DNA from: Candidatus Uhrbacteria bacterium
Lineage (GTDB): Bacteria; Patescibacteriota; Patescibacteriia; 2-12-FULL-60-25
DNA length: 64,000 nt
Assembly: GCA_021413945.1 (NCBI GenBank)
Contig: JAIOPK010000015.1
Coordinates: 1-64,000 of the forward strand
Direction: 5' to 3'
The translations under genes and the position numbers were made by a program. Positions 33,991 through 43,024 of the stretch are shown here, in pieces (the stretch's first letter is position 1; each line of letters begins with the position of its first letter). Below the pieces are notes generated by a model that was given only the letters and a program-made list of their open reading frames with translations, did not search any database and was not told the DNA's origin.

Positions 33991-34818
33991 TCATTTCTGG
34001 CCTAGACTAAGGCTCAAAGTGAGGCGCACCCAATCTTCCGGACGGAGGTCTTCTGCGCGAGCCTTAGGATTCAGGCCTAGCGTTGTCGCGGTGATCAACC
34101 AAGTATCGGCTTTCTGACCGAGGTTCGATGAGAGAAATTTGCGAGGATGAGCAAAGCCAAGCTTGGCCACGGCCATCACTTTTTCCGTGTCGATTCCCCA
34201 GACCGCCAGCCGCTCCTTGTGCGACATTGGGCTCACACGAAGCACGGCGGACTCGACCTTGGGCGGCGGGAAAAAGGCACCGGCGGCGACGCGACGGACG
34301 AGCTGGGTTTCGTGCGATGCGAAGGCGACCATGAGGGAGACGAGGGAGTGCTTTTGATCACGCGCGAGGATACGCTCGGCGACTTCACGCTGTATCAAGA
34401 CGACGAGATTGGTCGGCGGATTCTTTCCGTAAAGCGCTTTGCGGAGCGCGAGCGATGTCATCGAATACGGAAGGTTCGAGACGAACTTCCACTTCCCTTT
34501 TCCGACGATCGTATCCCAATCAAATTTTGCCGCATCGGCTTGGGTGACCTTGAGATGCTTCGGGAGCTTGTTTCCCAGATAGCCGACGAAACGGCGATCG
34601 CGTTCGATGGCTTCGACCGTGGCGCCTTTTTCTATGAGAGCACCCGTCAGCACCCCAAGCCCCGGCCCAACTTCAAGGACACGATCCCCTGCCTCGATCT
34701 CGGCTTCATCGACAATGGTCGATAGCGTCATTTTGTCGATCAGAAAATGCTGGCCAAGGCCCTTGTTGGCCGTGCCGCCTAGTTCCGATAGGACCTGCTT
34801 TATTTCAGTGGGATTCAT
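33991..34818 (-). CDS. rsmA: 16S rRNA dimethyladenosine transferase
   Basis: A 275-residue KsgA/RsmA methyltransferase that dimethylates two adjacent adenosines near the 3' end of 16S rRNA. It has NKGLGQHFLID, the SAM motif VLEVGPGLGVLTG and the catalytic SNLPYSMTS near 116. It is one base overlapped by prfB (TAATG) and lies directly before the 16S gene in the same direction, so enzyme and substrate are neighbours. Confidence 0.95.
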   Translation of the reverse strand: MNPTEIKQVLSELGGTANKGLGQHFLIDKMTLSTIVDEAEIEAGDRVLEVGPGLGVLTGALIEKGATVEAIERDRRFVGYLGNKLPKHLKVTQADAAKFDWDTIVGKGKWKFVSNLPYSMTSLALRKALYGKNPPTNLVVLIQREVAERILARDQKHSLVSLMVAFASHETQLVRRVAAGAFFPPPKVESAVLRVSPMSHKERLAVWGIDTEKVMAVAKLGFAHPRKFLSSNLGQKADTWLITATTLGLNPKARAEDLRPEDWVRLTLSLSLGQK

Positions 34819-35951
34819 TAGACTTCAGCGTTTAACTCGGCCCGGAGGTCGCGGCCCTCGGCTTGGGCTCGGAGATACCCTTCGACAAAACGGTCGAGAT
34901 CGCCTCCAAGCACGGCATCGGTATCCGCCGTTTCGACGCCGGTCCGATGGTCCTTAACCATATGATACGGATGGATAACGTAGGAGCGAATCTGGCTCCC
35001 CCACTCGGCGCTTTGGAATTCGCCGCGAAGCTTCTGTTTCTGTCTCTGTAATTCTTCTTCCTTCAGTTTCAAAAGTTTTGACTTCAAAATCTTCATCGCG
35101 GTTTCGCGATTCTGGGTTTGGGAGCGTTCGTTCTGGCACGTCACCGTAATCTTGGTCGGGAGGTGCACGATACGGACGGCGGAATAGGTCGTGTTCACCG
35201 ATTGGCCGCCTTTGCCGCCGCTCATGAAGGTGTCGATGCGCAAATCTTTGGGATCGACTTCAATGTCGATGGTTTCATCGATTTCCGGGACGACTTCGAC
35301 TAATGCGAATGATGTTTGGCGAAGGGCGTCGGAGTTAAAGGGTGATTGGCGCACGAGGCGGTGGACGCCGTGCTCCGATTTGAGATGGCCGTAGGCGTAG
35401 CGGCCGGTGATTTCGAATGTGGCCGACTTGATGCCGGCTTCTCCGCCACGTGACTCGTCGAGCAAGCGAACTTGCCAGCCTTTGTTCTCGGCGTATCGAA
35501 AAAACATGCGCATGAGCATCTCGGCCCAGTCTTGGGCGTCGGTACCGCCGGCGCCGGCGTGGATCGAGAGGATGGCGTTTTTCTCGTCGTAATCCCCGGA
35601 GAATAAGAGAGTGAATTCGAGGTCGATGTATTGCTTCTCGAGCTCGCCGAGACGCTTCTCGACGCCCGCGGAAACGGACTCGTCTTTGTCGGTCATGGCC
35701 ATGCCGATCAACTCTTGAGTGTCCATCGCAGCCATGCGCACATTGTTCCAAGCGTCGTACTCTTTTTTGAGCTCTGAAAGCTTCTGCGATTCGCGTTTGG
35801 CACGCTCTTGATCGGACCAGAAGTCCGGGGCCATGGTCTCGACTTCGAGAGCGGCCATTTCCTTCTTTACGGCATCCAATTGCAAAATACGCCAAGCCTC
35901 ATCGACTTTGGCGCGGAGATCGGTTGTACGGGTTAGAAGCTCTTCCAGCAT
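34818..35951 (-). CDS. prfB: Peptide chain release factor 2
   Basis: A 377-residue release factor for UAA and UGA. The RF2-type tripeptide SPF lies in VRQSPFNSDALRQTSF near 202, and the GGQ loop in [20 protein letters not shown] near 246. The frame is continuous from MLEELL; the autoregulatory frameshift at codon 25 known in many bacteria is absent. Its presence with prfA means UGA functions as stop here. Confidence 0.95.
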   Translation of the reverse strand: MLEELLTRTTDLRAKVDEAWRILQLDAVKKEMAALEVETMAPDFWSDQERAKRESQKLSELKKEYDAWNNVRMAAMDTQELIGMAMTDKDESVSAGVEKRLGELEKQYIDLEFTLLFSGDYDEKNAILSIHAGAGGTDAQDWAEMLMRMFFRYAENKGWQVRLLDESRGGEAGIKSATFEITGRYAYGHLKSEHGVHRLVRQSPFNSDALRQTSFALVEVVPEIDETIDIEVDPKDLRIDTFMSGGKGGQSVNTTYSAVRIVHLPTKITVTCQNERSQTQNRETAMKILKSKLLKLKEEELQRQKQKLRGEFQSAEWGSQIRSYVIHPYHMVKDHRTGVETADTDAVLGGDLDRFVEGYLRAQAEGRDLRAELNAEV

Positions 35952-35984
35952 GGCGGAAGCTTAGCGTTTTTCATGAAAAAGAAG

Positions 35985-36017
35985 AAGCCCGCCGACCCAG
36001 ATAGGGACGGCGGGCTT
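35985..36017 (-). terminator. Terminator after first mini-kinase
   Basis: AAGCCCGCCG and CGGCGGGCTT form a 10-bp stem with a 13-base loop, followed by TCTTCTTTTTC on the minus strand. Confidence 0.8.
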
Positions 36018-36019
36018 GC

Positions 36020-36529
36020 TCAGACGGTTCGACCGTGAAACCAGGGGCGAACCTGATACCACTCCTTGGAGGGGCCGGTTCGCGCAAGGTACAGGTCGAT
36101 GATGACGGGGTCTCCGGTGACGATGACGCCGTCCCTCTCCTTCCAGCACTCGAGCATCATGTTCCTGGGGTACAGGTCACGATGCGTGAAGCGCTGGTTG
36201 AATTCGGCGGTGATCGCGACGCACTCCTCTACGATCTCCTGCGAGAAGCGCTTCCCCTGCTGGAGAAGCTGCTCGATCGTGGAGCCGTAGACGATGTCCA
36301 TCAGGAACACCGCTTGAGAGAGAGCCTCTCCCTGCGGTTCCGGAACCGAGCAGCCGGCCTCATACGCCTTCACGAGCATGTCGTACTCGTGGGGCGCGTA
36401 GCCGAGCTTGTGGTACTTGCCACAGATGTCCTCGACGCCGGGGAGGCGAAACACGATTCCGTGCTCACCTTCCCCGATCGCGAGCTGCGAAAGGGTCTTG
36501 AGAGCCTCGGAAACATTGGTCTCGTACAC
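36020..36529 (-). CDS. Miniature protein-kinase-like protein, copy 1
   Basis: A 169-residue protein with the core of a kinase fold. IGEGEHGIVFRL near 18 resembles a glycine-rich loop, FTHRDLYPRNMML near 115 matches the catalytic HxDxxxxN loop, and VIIDLYLA near 145 gives the metal-binding Asp. The helical C-lobe of normal kinases (250 or more residues) is largely missing. Substrate unknown; aminoglycoside-phosphotransferase and RIO-like families share this pattern. It is a one-gene TTGACA unit with AAAGGAG and a terminator, and is GC-rich compared with its sister gene at 36589. Confidence 0.7.
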   Translation of the reverse strand: MYETNVSEALKTLSQLAIGEGEHGIVFRLPGVEDICGKYHKLGYAPHEYDMLVKAYEAGCSVPEPQGEALSQAVFLMDIVYGSTIEQLLQQGKRFSQEIVEECVAITAEFNQRFTHRDLYPRNMMLECWKERDGVIVTGDPVIIDLYLARTGPSKEWYQVRPWFHGRTV

Positions 36530-36563
36530 GGAGTCTCCTTTGAAGGTACTGAAGGAACCGCTA

Positions 36564-36592
36564 AGTTAATACGAAAAATCCGATTTTGTCAA
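36564..36592 (-). promoter_or_regulatory. TTGACA promoter of mini-kinase copy 1
   Basis: -35 TTGACA (36587-36592), 17-base spacer, -10 TTAACT (36564-36569). The TGA stop of the upstream kinase gene lies within the -35 box. Confidence 0.65.
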
Positions 36593-37188
36593 GAGGTGGC
36601 CATCCGGTTGCGAAACCAGCCTTTTACCCTCTGGTATTCATCGGACTTTCCCTGAGCCGACTTATTAAAATCGATGATGATTGGCGTTCCACTGATTACA
36701 ATGCCGTTTTCAATGACGGGCGATTCGAGGAGGATATTTCTTGGAAAAAAGTCATTATGGTTGAAATCCTCGCAAAAATCTTTTGCGATCTCTTCCACAT
36801 CCTCCGCGATCTCCCGAGTAAATTTATAACCCTTCTTCATCAGTTCTTCCAGATTCTGTGCCTCCGGGACACGCTCCATCACAAACATGTTCTTTTCACT
36901 CATTTCAAAATATGGACGTGGAACTTGTTTTCCAGCCGCGTAGATTTCCTGCAATCTACGGAACTCTGTTCCGTCATATCCAAGCTTCTGATATTTGGCG
37001 CAGATACCCGCGAAAGCCGGACTATTGAACGATACGACAATTCCCTGCTCCCCTTCTCCGATCGACGAGGCGACAAGATGGTTGAAGACTTCGCCGATTT
37101 CTTTACGCAAATCATGCTCAAGCCGCTGCTCGCGAGCTTCCTGCGTAACAGATTCAGCGCCTTGAAGTCCTTCAAAGGGATTCGACAT
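36589..37188 (-). CDS. Miniature protein-kinase-like protein, copy 2
   Basis: A 199-residue relative of the gene at 36020. It has IGEGEQGIVVSF near 43, YQKLGYDGTEF, the catalytic loop FNHNDFFPRNILL near 143 and the metal-binding IIIDFNKSAQG near 175. The order and spacing match copy 1, but the N-terminus is 25 residues longer, and codon use is distinctly more AT-rich. Both end in a W-F-x-x-R sequence. The pair seems to come from an old duplication or from separate acquisitions. There is an AT-rich -10 (TATTAA) just before the ATG and no TTGACA. Confidence 0.7.
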   Translation of the reverse strand: MSNPFEGLQGAESVTQEAREQRLEHDLRKEIGEVFNHLVASSIGEGEQGIVVSFNSPAFAGICAKYQKLGYDGTEFRRLQEIYAAGKQVPRPYFEMSEKNMFVMERVPEAQNLEELMKKGYKFTREIAEDVEEIAKDFCEDFNHNDFFPRNILLESPVIENGIVISGTPIIIDFNKSAQGKSDEYQRVKGWFRNRMATS

Positions 37189-37212
37189 AGAGATTAATAA
37201 TTCAATACTAAC

Positions 37213-37243
37213 AAAAAAACCGCCGGATGTCCAGCGGTTTTTT
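37213..37243 (-). terminator. Terminator after DUF4870-like gene
   Basis: AAAACCGC and GCGGTTTT arms with long A- and T-runs on either side, between the 37255 gene and the mini-kinase. Confidence 0.75.
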
Positions 37244-37254
37244 TGTCTTTCGGA

Positions 37255-37626
37255 TTAGATGTTGATGTTCTTGCGGAGGGCGCCGAGAACGGGCACTTCC
37301 CAGAATTCACCCATCAAGCACTTGATGATAGCGATGAGGTTCAAGATCACGAGAACGAGCCAGAGAAGCCAGCCGATCAACGGGATCCAAAAGATAAACA
37401 TGCCGACCAAGCCGATGATGAACATGACCAAACCCTGCTTGGCGTGCTCTTGGGCGAACTTGGAATCCTTTTTAAGGAAGAGCGGAATGAAGACGAGAAT
37501 CCAGAGATAGGACAACGCGGCCAAGACTTTGTTGTCGTCAATGTCTTTCTTGTCGAAATGCGGAACGGCGGTAGCGGGCTTCGGAGCCTCGTGTGAGGAG
37601 TGCTCGGATTGCGTGTTGTTTTCCAT
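37255..37626 (-). CDS. DUF4870/Tic20-like membrane protein
   Basis: A 123-residue protein. A polar N-terminus of 33 residues is followed by VLAALSYLWILVFIPLFL, a conserved FAQEHAKQGLVMFIIGLV segment, and a third and fourth helix (WIPLIGWLLWLVLVILNLIAII). This plan, with the HAKQGL motif, is typical of DUF4870 and its Tic20-related kin; function unknown. The ATG at 37626 lies 9 bases after a TATAAT box, so the message is almost leaderless. Confidence 0.75.
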   Translation of the reverse strand: MENNTQSEHSSHEAPKPATAVPHFDKKDIDDNKVLAALSYLWILVFIPLFLKKDSKFAQEHAKQGLVMFIIGLVGMFIFWIPLIGWLLWLVLVILNLIAIIKCLMGEFWEVPVLGALRKNINI

Positions 37627-37635
37627 ACGGGGAGC

Positions 37636-37664
37636 ATTATACAGGAAATCGAACGAGTGATCAA
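37636..37664 (-). promoter_or_regulatory. Promoter of DUF4870-like gene
   Basis: -35 TTGATC (37659-37664), 17-base spacer, -10 TATAAT (37636-37641), predicted leader of 2-3 bases. Confidence 0.65.
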
Positions 37665-37666
37665 GC

Positions 37667-37691
37667 AAAAATGGGCTTGTGGCCCATTTTT
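37667..37691 (-). terminator. Terminator after groEL
   Basis: AAAAATGGGC and GCCCATTTTT form a 10-bp stem with a 5-base loop at the groEL stop. Confidence 0.85.
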
Positions 37692-37694
37692 GGC

Positions 37695-39338
<1,644 letters not shown>

Positions 39339-39629
39339 TTATTCAATTACGGCGAGAACATCGGATTCGGAAATGACAAGATATTCTTTTTTGTCGATCT
39401 CGACTTCATCGGGTGAGTATTTCTTAAAGACGATCGTGTCACCGATTTTGACGCTCATCGGAATGCGAACACCTTTTTCGTCGAGACGGCCGGGACCGAT
39501 CGCAATAACTTTGCCTTGTTCCGGACGTTCCTTGGCGGCTGTGTCGGGCAAAAACAAGCCCGATGCGGTCGTCTCTTCTTTCTTGCCGGCCTCGATAATG
39601 AGGCGGTCTGCCAGAGGGCGTAAGTTCAT
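39339..39629 (-). CDS. groS: Co-chaperonin GroES
   Basis: A 96-residue cap protein for GroEL. It begins MNLRPLADRLIIEAGKKEE, has the mobile loop with SGLFLPDTAAKERP near 23-36, GKVIAIGPG, and KKYSPDEVEIDKKEYLVI. No CIRCE element precedes it, although the dnaK operon has one, so the two chaperone systems appear to be regulated differently. A -35 TTGACG, 16-base spacer and -10 TATAAA lie just upstream. Confidence 0.96.
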   Translation of the reverse strand: MNLRPLADRLIIEAGKKEETTASGLFLPDTAAKERPEQGKVIAIGPGRLDEKGVRIPMSVKIGDTIVFKKYSPDEVEIDKKEYLVISESDVLAVIE

Positions 39630-39643
39630 ATAAGTAACGTAGT

Positions 39644-39671
39644 TTTATACTAAAAAAAGGCTAACCGTCAA
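39644..39671 (-). promoter_or_regulatory. Promoter of groES-groEL
   Basis: -35 TTGACG (39666-39671), 16-base spacer, -10 TATAAA (39644-39649), giving a leader of about 8 bases. Confidence 0.6.
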
Positions 39672-39680
39672 GATTTCGAA

Positions 39681-39708
39681 AGCCCCGCACCAGATGAGGT
39701 GCGGGGCT
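39681..39708 (-). terminator. Terminator after PAS-GGDEF gene
   Basis: AGCCCCGCACC and GGTGCGGGGCT form an 11-bp stem with a 6-base loop, 5 bases past the stop. Confidence 0.85.
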
Positions 39709-39713
39709 ATCAG

Positions 39714-40730
39714 TCAGTGTTCTTCGTACTCGATGAAGCAGGAGAGCTGTTCCCCTTCCTTCACGCGGCGTTTGCAGGTGAACATGCACCTGTCGGCGAG
39801 CTCGAGCAGGGACTTGGCGTCGGGGATGTAGAGCCCCTCGCGCCAGACGGCACCGATGTCGGCCCGAATGTCGACCTTTTCGATACGGCCGGTGTGCGGG
39901 TCGACCAGCTCGATATCAAAGCTGATCGCATTGGCGAGCTTTGCGACCGCCTTCTCGACATCGCCGCGGTTGATGCGGGTCAGGAGAACGGCGTACTCGT
40001 CTCCATGCAGACGCGACTTGAAGTCGGTGACGAAGATGGTCTCGTCCAGGAGCTGGCCGACCTTCTTTAGCACGCGGTCGCCCTCGGCATGGCCGTAGCG
40101 GTCGTTCAGCGGTTTGAAGCGCCGCATATCGATGTAGACCATCGCCATCGGCTCGTTCTTGCGGCGAGCCATGCGAATCTGCTCGTCGACGCGCTTGAGG
40201 AACGCGCGCTCGTTGAGCAGACCGGTCTTCTCGTCGATCTCCACGAGCTTCTCGAGCTCGGTGCGGTCGCGGAAGACGCCAAAGGCGCGGAGGATCTGTC
40301 CCTCCTCGACCAGCGGACCGACGCAGAGCGTGCAGGAACGGCGCGTGCCGTCCTTCCGCTTGATGAAGACGTGCCGATTGCGGATGAAGCGATAATCGGA
40401 GACCTGGCGTCCGATGGCATCGGCCAGGGAAACGCCGTACTCGTCCTCGAGATGGGAAAAGATCGGAGTCTCGACCAAGTCGCCGAGCGCAAGGCCGAAC
40501 AAATCGAGTGCGGCCGGGTTGGCATCGGTGATGATCCCGAGCGGATCGGTCGCCACGACGCCATCCGGCAGGTGATGGAACATGAGACGCAGCAGCTTCA
40601 GCTGGCCTTCCTCATAAGCCGGCACGAGGACCGGATTGGAGGGACGGCGGCTCGGGTATCGTCCCATGATACCCTGCTCTGCCTTTGGAGGAATCGAGGA
40701 GCCGAACGGTTTCCTATCGCTTAAGTCCAC
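39714..40730 (-). CDS. PAS-GGDEF protein, GGDEF motif altered
   Basis: A 338-residue cytosolic signalling protein. A PAS domain at about 45-165 (LPDGVVATDPLGIITDANPAA, VFRDRTELEKL) is joined to a GGDEF domain (DEKTGLLNERAFLKRVDEQI, MVYIDMRRFKPLNDRYGHAEGD). The active-site loop reads LHGDEY instead of GGDEF, with the essential Asp-Glu kept, so cyclic-di-GMP synthesis is possible but uncertain. No transmembrane segment and no EAL partner is present here. It starts with GTG behind AAAGGAG, and is a one-gene TTGACA unit. Its C/G-ending codons differ from its neighbours. Confidence 0.85.
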   Translation of the reverse strand: MDLSDRKPFGSSIPPKAEQGIMGRYPSRRPSNPVLVPAYEEGQLKLLRLMFHHLPDGVVATDPLGIITDANPAALDLFGLALGDLVETPIFSHLEDEYGVSLADAIGRQVSDYRFIRNRHVFIKRKDGTRRSCTLCVGPLVEEGQILRAFGVFRDRTELEKLVEIDEKTGLLNERAFLKRVDEQIRMARRKNEPMAMVYIDMRRFKPLNDRYGHAEGDRVLKKVGQLLDETIFVTDFKSRLHGDEYAVLLTRINRGDVEKAVAKLANAISFDIELVDPHTGRIEKVDIRADIGAVWREGLYIPDAKSLLELADRCMFTCKRRVKEGEQLSCFIEYEEH

Positions 40731-40756
40731 ACAATCTCCTTTGTTAGAGCCTGATA

Positions 40757-40785
40757 GATTTACGTTATTTTGGCGCTCTTGTCAA
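40757..40785 (-). promoter_or_regulatory. TTGACA promoter of PAS-GGDEF gene
   Basis: -35 TTGACA (40780-40785), 17-base spacer, -10 TAAATC (40757-40762). It lies within the last codons of the O-antigen ligase gene. Confidence 0.65.
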
Positions 40786-41926
40786 CCCCAAGACACATCC
40801 AAACCGTCAGCAAAGCTAATAACACATGGCCGGACCAGTAGGACCAAAGATAATGGTCAAGTGCGGCGAGAATCGCGACTGGCAAGATCATTAGGAGGAG
40901 ACGATCTCGTCTGACGATTGTTGATGTGCAAAAAAGAGATCCGAGTAGAAGGAGCGCGCCGAATCCTATTACTCCGGTCTCTGCCAGAATGAGTAGCGGA
41001 ATGCTGTGCGGAAGTGCGTAGTTGGGAAGCGTAGCACTAAAAGCGTTCAGACCGATGCCGGTCCAAGGATGTTCACGGAAGATCGTAATGCCAGCCTGCG
41101 TACCTGCGACGCGCTCGGAAACGGAACGCGCTTCAAGTCGGCCTTCTGCAGTGACTCGAGTGTGAAGCAAAGGCCATTGCCAGATAATGGCGACGACGAG
41201 TGAAGCGAGGACGACGAGCGGCGCACGTTTGTCAGGAAGGGACTTTCGATACTTCCAAGCGAGAGCGATGAGGAGAACGGCGCAAGCGATCCATGCGGAT
41301 CGGGAATGCGTGAGGACGAGGGCGATAGCGAACAAGCTTGAGGCGATGATCCAAAGTCTGTTTCGATAAGCAAGCCAAATTGAGGCGGGCAAAGCAAAGA
41401 CAAGGTAACCTCCAAGAATATTCGGATACGGCATTCCGCCATACGCGCGTAGGAATCGAACACCGGCGGACTCGACAACGGCAACGCCGCGTGTGATCGG
41501 ATCTTGCGGGGCGATGCCGAGTAGCGTGGAGCCAAATACATGCTGCGTCATCCCCTGCTGAATTGCGAGAAGGGCGTGAGGGATGATTGAAATGACCGAC
41601 CAAGTGAGCAAGTCGTGCAGATCGACGTTGAGACGAGTCAGTGACCAAGCAAATCCTGTCAGAAGAAGGGCTTGAATCCACCACTGCCATGTAGCAACGG
41701 GAAATGCGCTGACCATTGAGACGAGAACGAGCGCGACAAAGCCTAAGATTGCAAGCTTGTTACGTCGATTTAATTTCGGCCTCGGAGAAATCACTAACGC
41801 GAGGTAGATGCAAACGAGCATCGGTAACCACGATAAGTAAATAAGGAACCCGTTTATAAAAATAAGATGCGTCTGCCATGGCAGAACAAGAAGTGCGAGG
41901 CGCCACGACCAATTACGAAACTCCAT
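40760..41926 (-). CDS. O-antigen ligase/polymerase-like membrane protein
   Basis: A 388-residue protein with 10 or more hydrophobic helices and a large outside loop holding the Wzy_C-type signature (HTRVTAEGRLEARSVSERV, then FREHPWTGIGLNAF). Such proteins join or polymerise surface glycans on lipid carriers. It probably acts with the glycosyltransferases at 23-26 kb; that is inferred. The start at 41926 (MEFRNWSWRL) overlaps the upstream gene by 14 bases; an in-frame ATG at 41998 lies deeper in it. The C-terminal end overlaps the next promoter. Confidence 0.85.
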   Translation of the reverse strand: MEFRNWSWRLALLVLPWQTHLIFINGFLIYLSWLPMLVCIYLALVISPRPKLNRRNKLAILGFVALVLVSMVSAFPVATWQWWIQALLLTGFAWSLTRLNVDLHDLLTWSVISIIPHALLAIQQGMTQHVFGSTLLGIAPQDPITRGVAVVESAGVRFLRAYGGMPYPNILGGYLVFALPASIWLAYRNRLWIIASSLFAIALVLTHSRSAWIACAVLLIALAWKYRKSLPDKRAPLVVLASLVVAIIWQWPLLHTRVTAEGRLEARSVSERVAGTQAGITIFREHPWTGIGLNAFSATLPNYALPHSIPLLILAETGVIGFGALLLLGSLFCTSTIVRRDRLLLMILPVAILAALDHYLWSYWSGHVLLALLTVWMCLGVDKSAKIT

Positions 41927-42761
41927 ATTTTTTACAGGTCTCCTCGGCTCTTGATCGGAACAGCTCGCGGCCGTCGTCAGCGTGGAATTTGAGGACATGC
42001 GCGTTGATGATGACGCGAGTGTCTTGATTGCGCATCGCTTTTAGCTTCGAAGAGATTATACGCTCGTGCAAACGGGAGGCGAGCGGGTCGAGAAACGATA
42101 CTGTCGGCAAACGCCACCAAGGACGATGGACACGGAGATCTTCTGCGACGATCCAAGGCCGGGCATTGGGATGGTGCGACAGGATCGAAGCGTTGGCTTT
42201 CCAGAGATCGGTAGCGACGCCATCGTCGAATAAGGGTAAAAGCGAGAGGAACCAGAAACGGAAGTAGGGATCATCGCCGGGCAGCATGTGCGACGAGAGG
42301 TCGAGGGCGGAGTCGTCGACAAAATAGGAGAGGCAGACGGCGTCGCGGTCGGAATCATGCGTGCCGGGGCGGGAGCCGGCGAATCGCAAGGTCGACCAGC
42401 CGCGGGTTTGCATGATGGTGCCTTTGCGGGTGATGACAAAGAAGTCGAGATCGCCGTCTTCGCTCGCATGGGCAAGCGCTGTCGTATTGCAAAGCGCGAC
42501 AAAGCGGACTCCCGAGAGGCCCGCGAGAAATTTGGCGACGGTTTGCGCGCGTCGAACTTTTGCGGGAAACAATTTCTCGCGACGCTCGTGTTCCAAGATC
42601 AGATTTTCGCGACCGTCGAACACGACTCGGCCTCGGATGAGTTTGAATGGCGGCTCGATCGGAGCTGGAACAGAAGACGCATCCAGTTCTGGCGCGGTGG
42701 GCGGATAAGCCATGGCGTCGTAGAGAGCCATCGCTTTGATCCGCGAGACACGCGCGTCCAT
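41913..42761 (-). CDS. Nucleotidyltransferase-fold protein
   Basis: A 282-residue soluble protein. LCNTTALAHASEDGDLDFFVITRKG near 88-110 resembles the minimal nucleotidyltransferase active site, with a small-residue turn followed by Asp-x-Asp, but the usual GSxARG start is not clear. The rest has no features I can assign. It precedes and overlaps the O-antigen ligase gene and follows a PRC-barrel gene by one base. A role in surface-sugar or RNA metabolism cannot be decided. Confidence 0.65.
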   Translation of the reverse strand: MDARVSRIKAMALYDAMAYPPTAPELDASSVPAPIEPPFKLIRGRVVFDGRENLILEHERREKLFPAKVRRAQTVAKFLAGLSGVRFVALCNTTALAHASEDGDLDFFVITRKGTIMQTRGWSTLRFAGSRPGTHDSDRDAVCLSYFVDDSALDLSSHMLPGDDPYFRFWFLSLLPLFDDGVATDLWKANASILSHHPNARPWIVAEDLRVHRPWWRLPTVSFLDPLASRLHERIISSKLKAMRNQDTRVIINAHVLKFHADDGRELFRSRAEETCKKYGVS

Positions 42762-42762
42762 A

Positions 42763-43023
42763 TCAAGCGGTCGCGACAGCGGAAGAGCCGACGGGAATCG
42801 CCGTATCGCTTACGATGATTTTTTCAGGCGTGATTTCCATGACTTGGTTCCACGCGATGACGAGTTCATCGTTCAATAAACCTTTCACGATGCCGGAACT
42901 CACATGAATAGCGACAAGATGACCCGTGTCCGCATCCAAATCCAAACTTGCGAGCTTGCCGAGTGACTGGCCTCCTCGCGTCACGACATGTGTTCCTGCT
43001 AATTGTTTGGAATTGACCTGCAT
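42763..43023 (-). CDS. PRC-barrel domain protein
   Basis: An 86-residue protein forming one PRC-barrel: MQVNSKQLAGTHVVTRGGQ, then LGKLASLDLDADTGHLVAI and LLNDELVIAWNQVMEITPEKIIVSD. PRC-barrels occur in the RimM ribosome-maturation factor and as stand-alone small proteins in many bacteria, where the role is unknown. The start at 43023 follows the dnaX stop by one base, so it is probably translated from the dnaX message. Confidence 0.85.
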   Translation of the reverse strand: MQVNSKQLAGTHVVTRGGQSLGKLASLDLDADTGHLVAIHVSSGIVKGLLNDELVIAWNQVMEITPEKIIVSDTAIPVGSSAVATA

Positions 43024-43024
43024 A

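Noticed and set aside
39630-39680. CIRCE upstream of groES
   Set aside because: A TTAGCC string is present, but no matching second arm.
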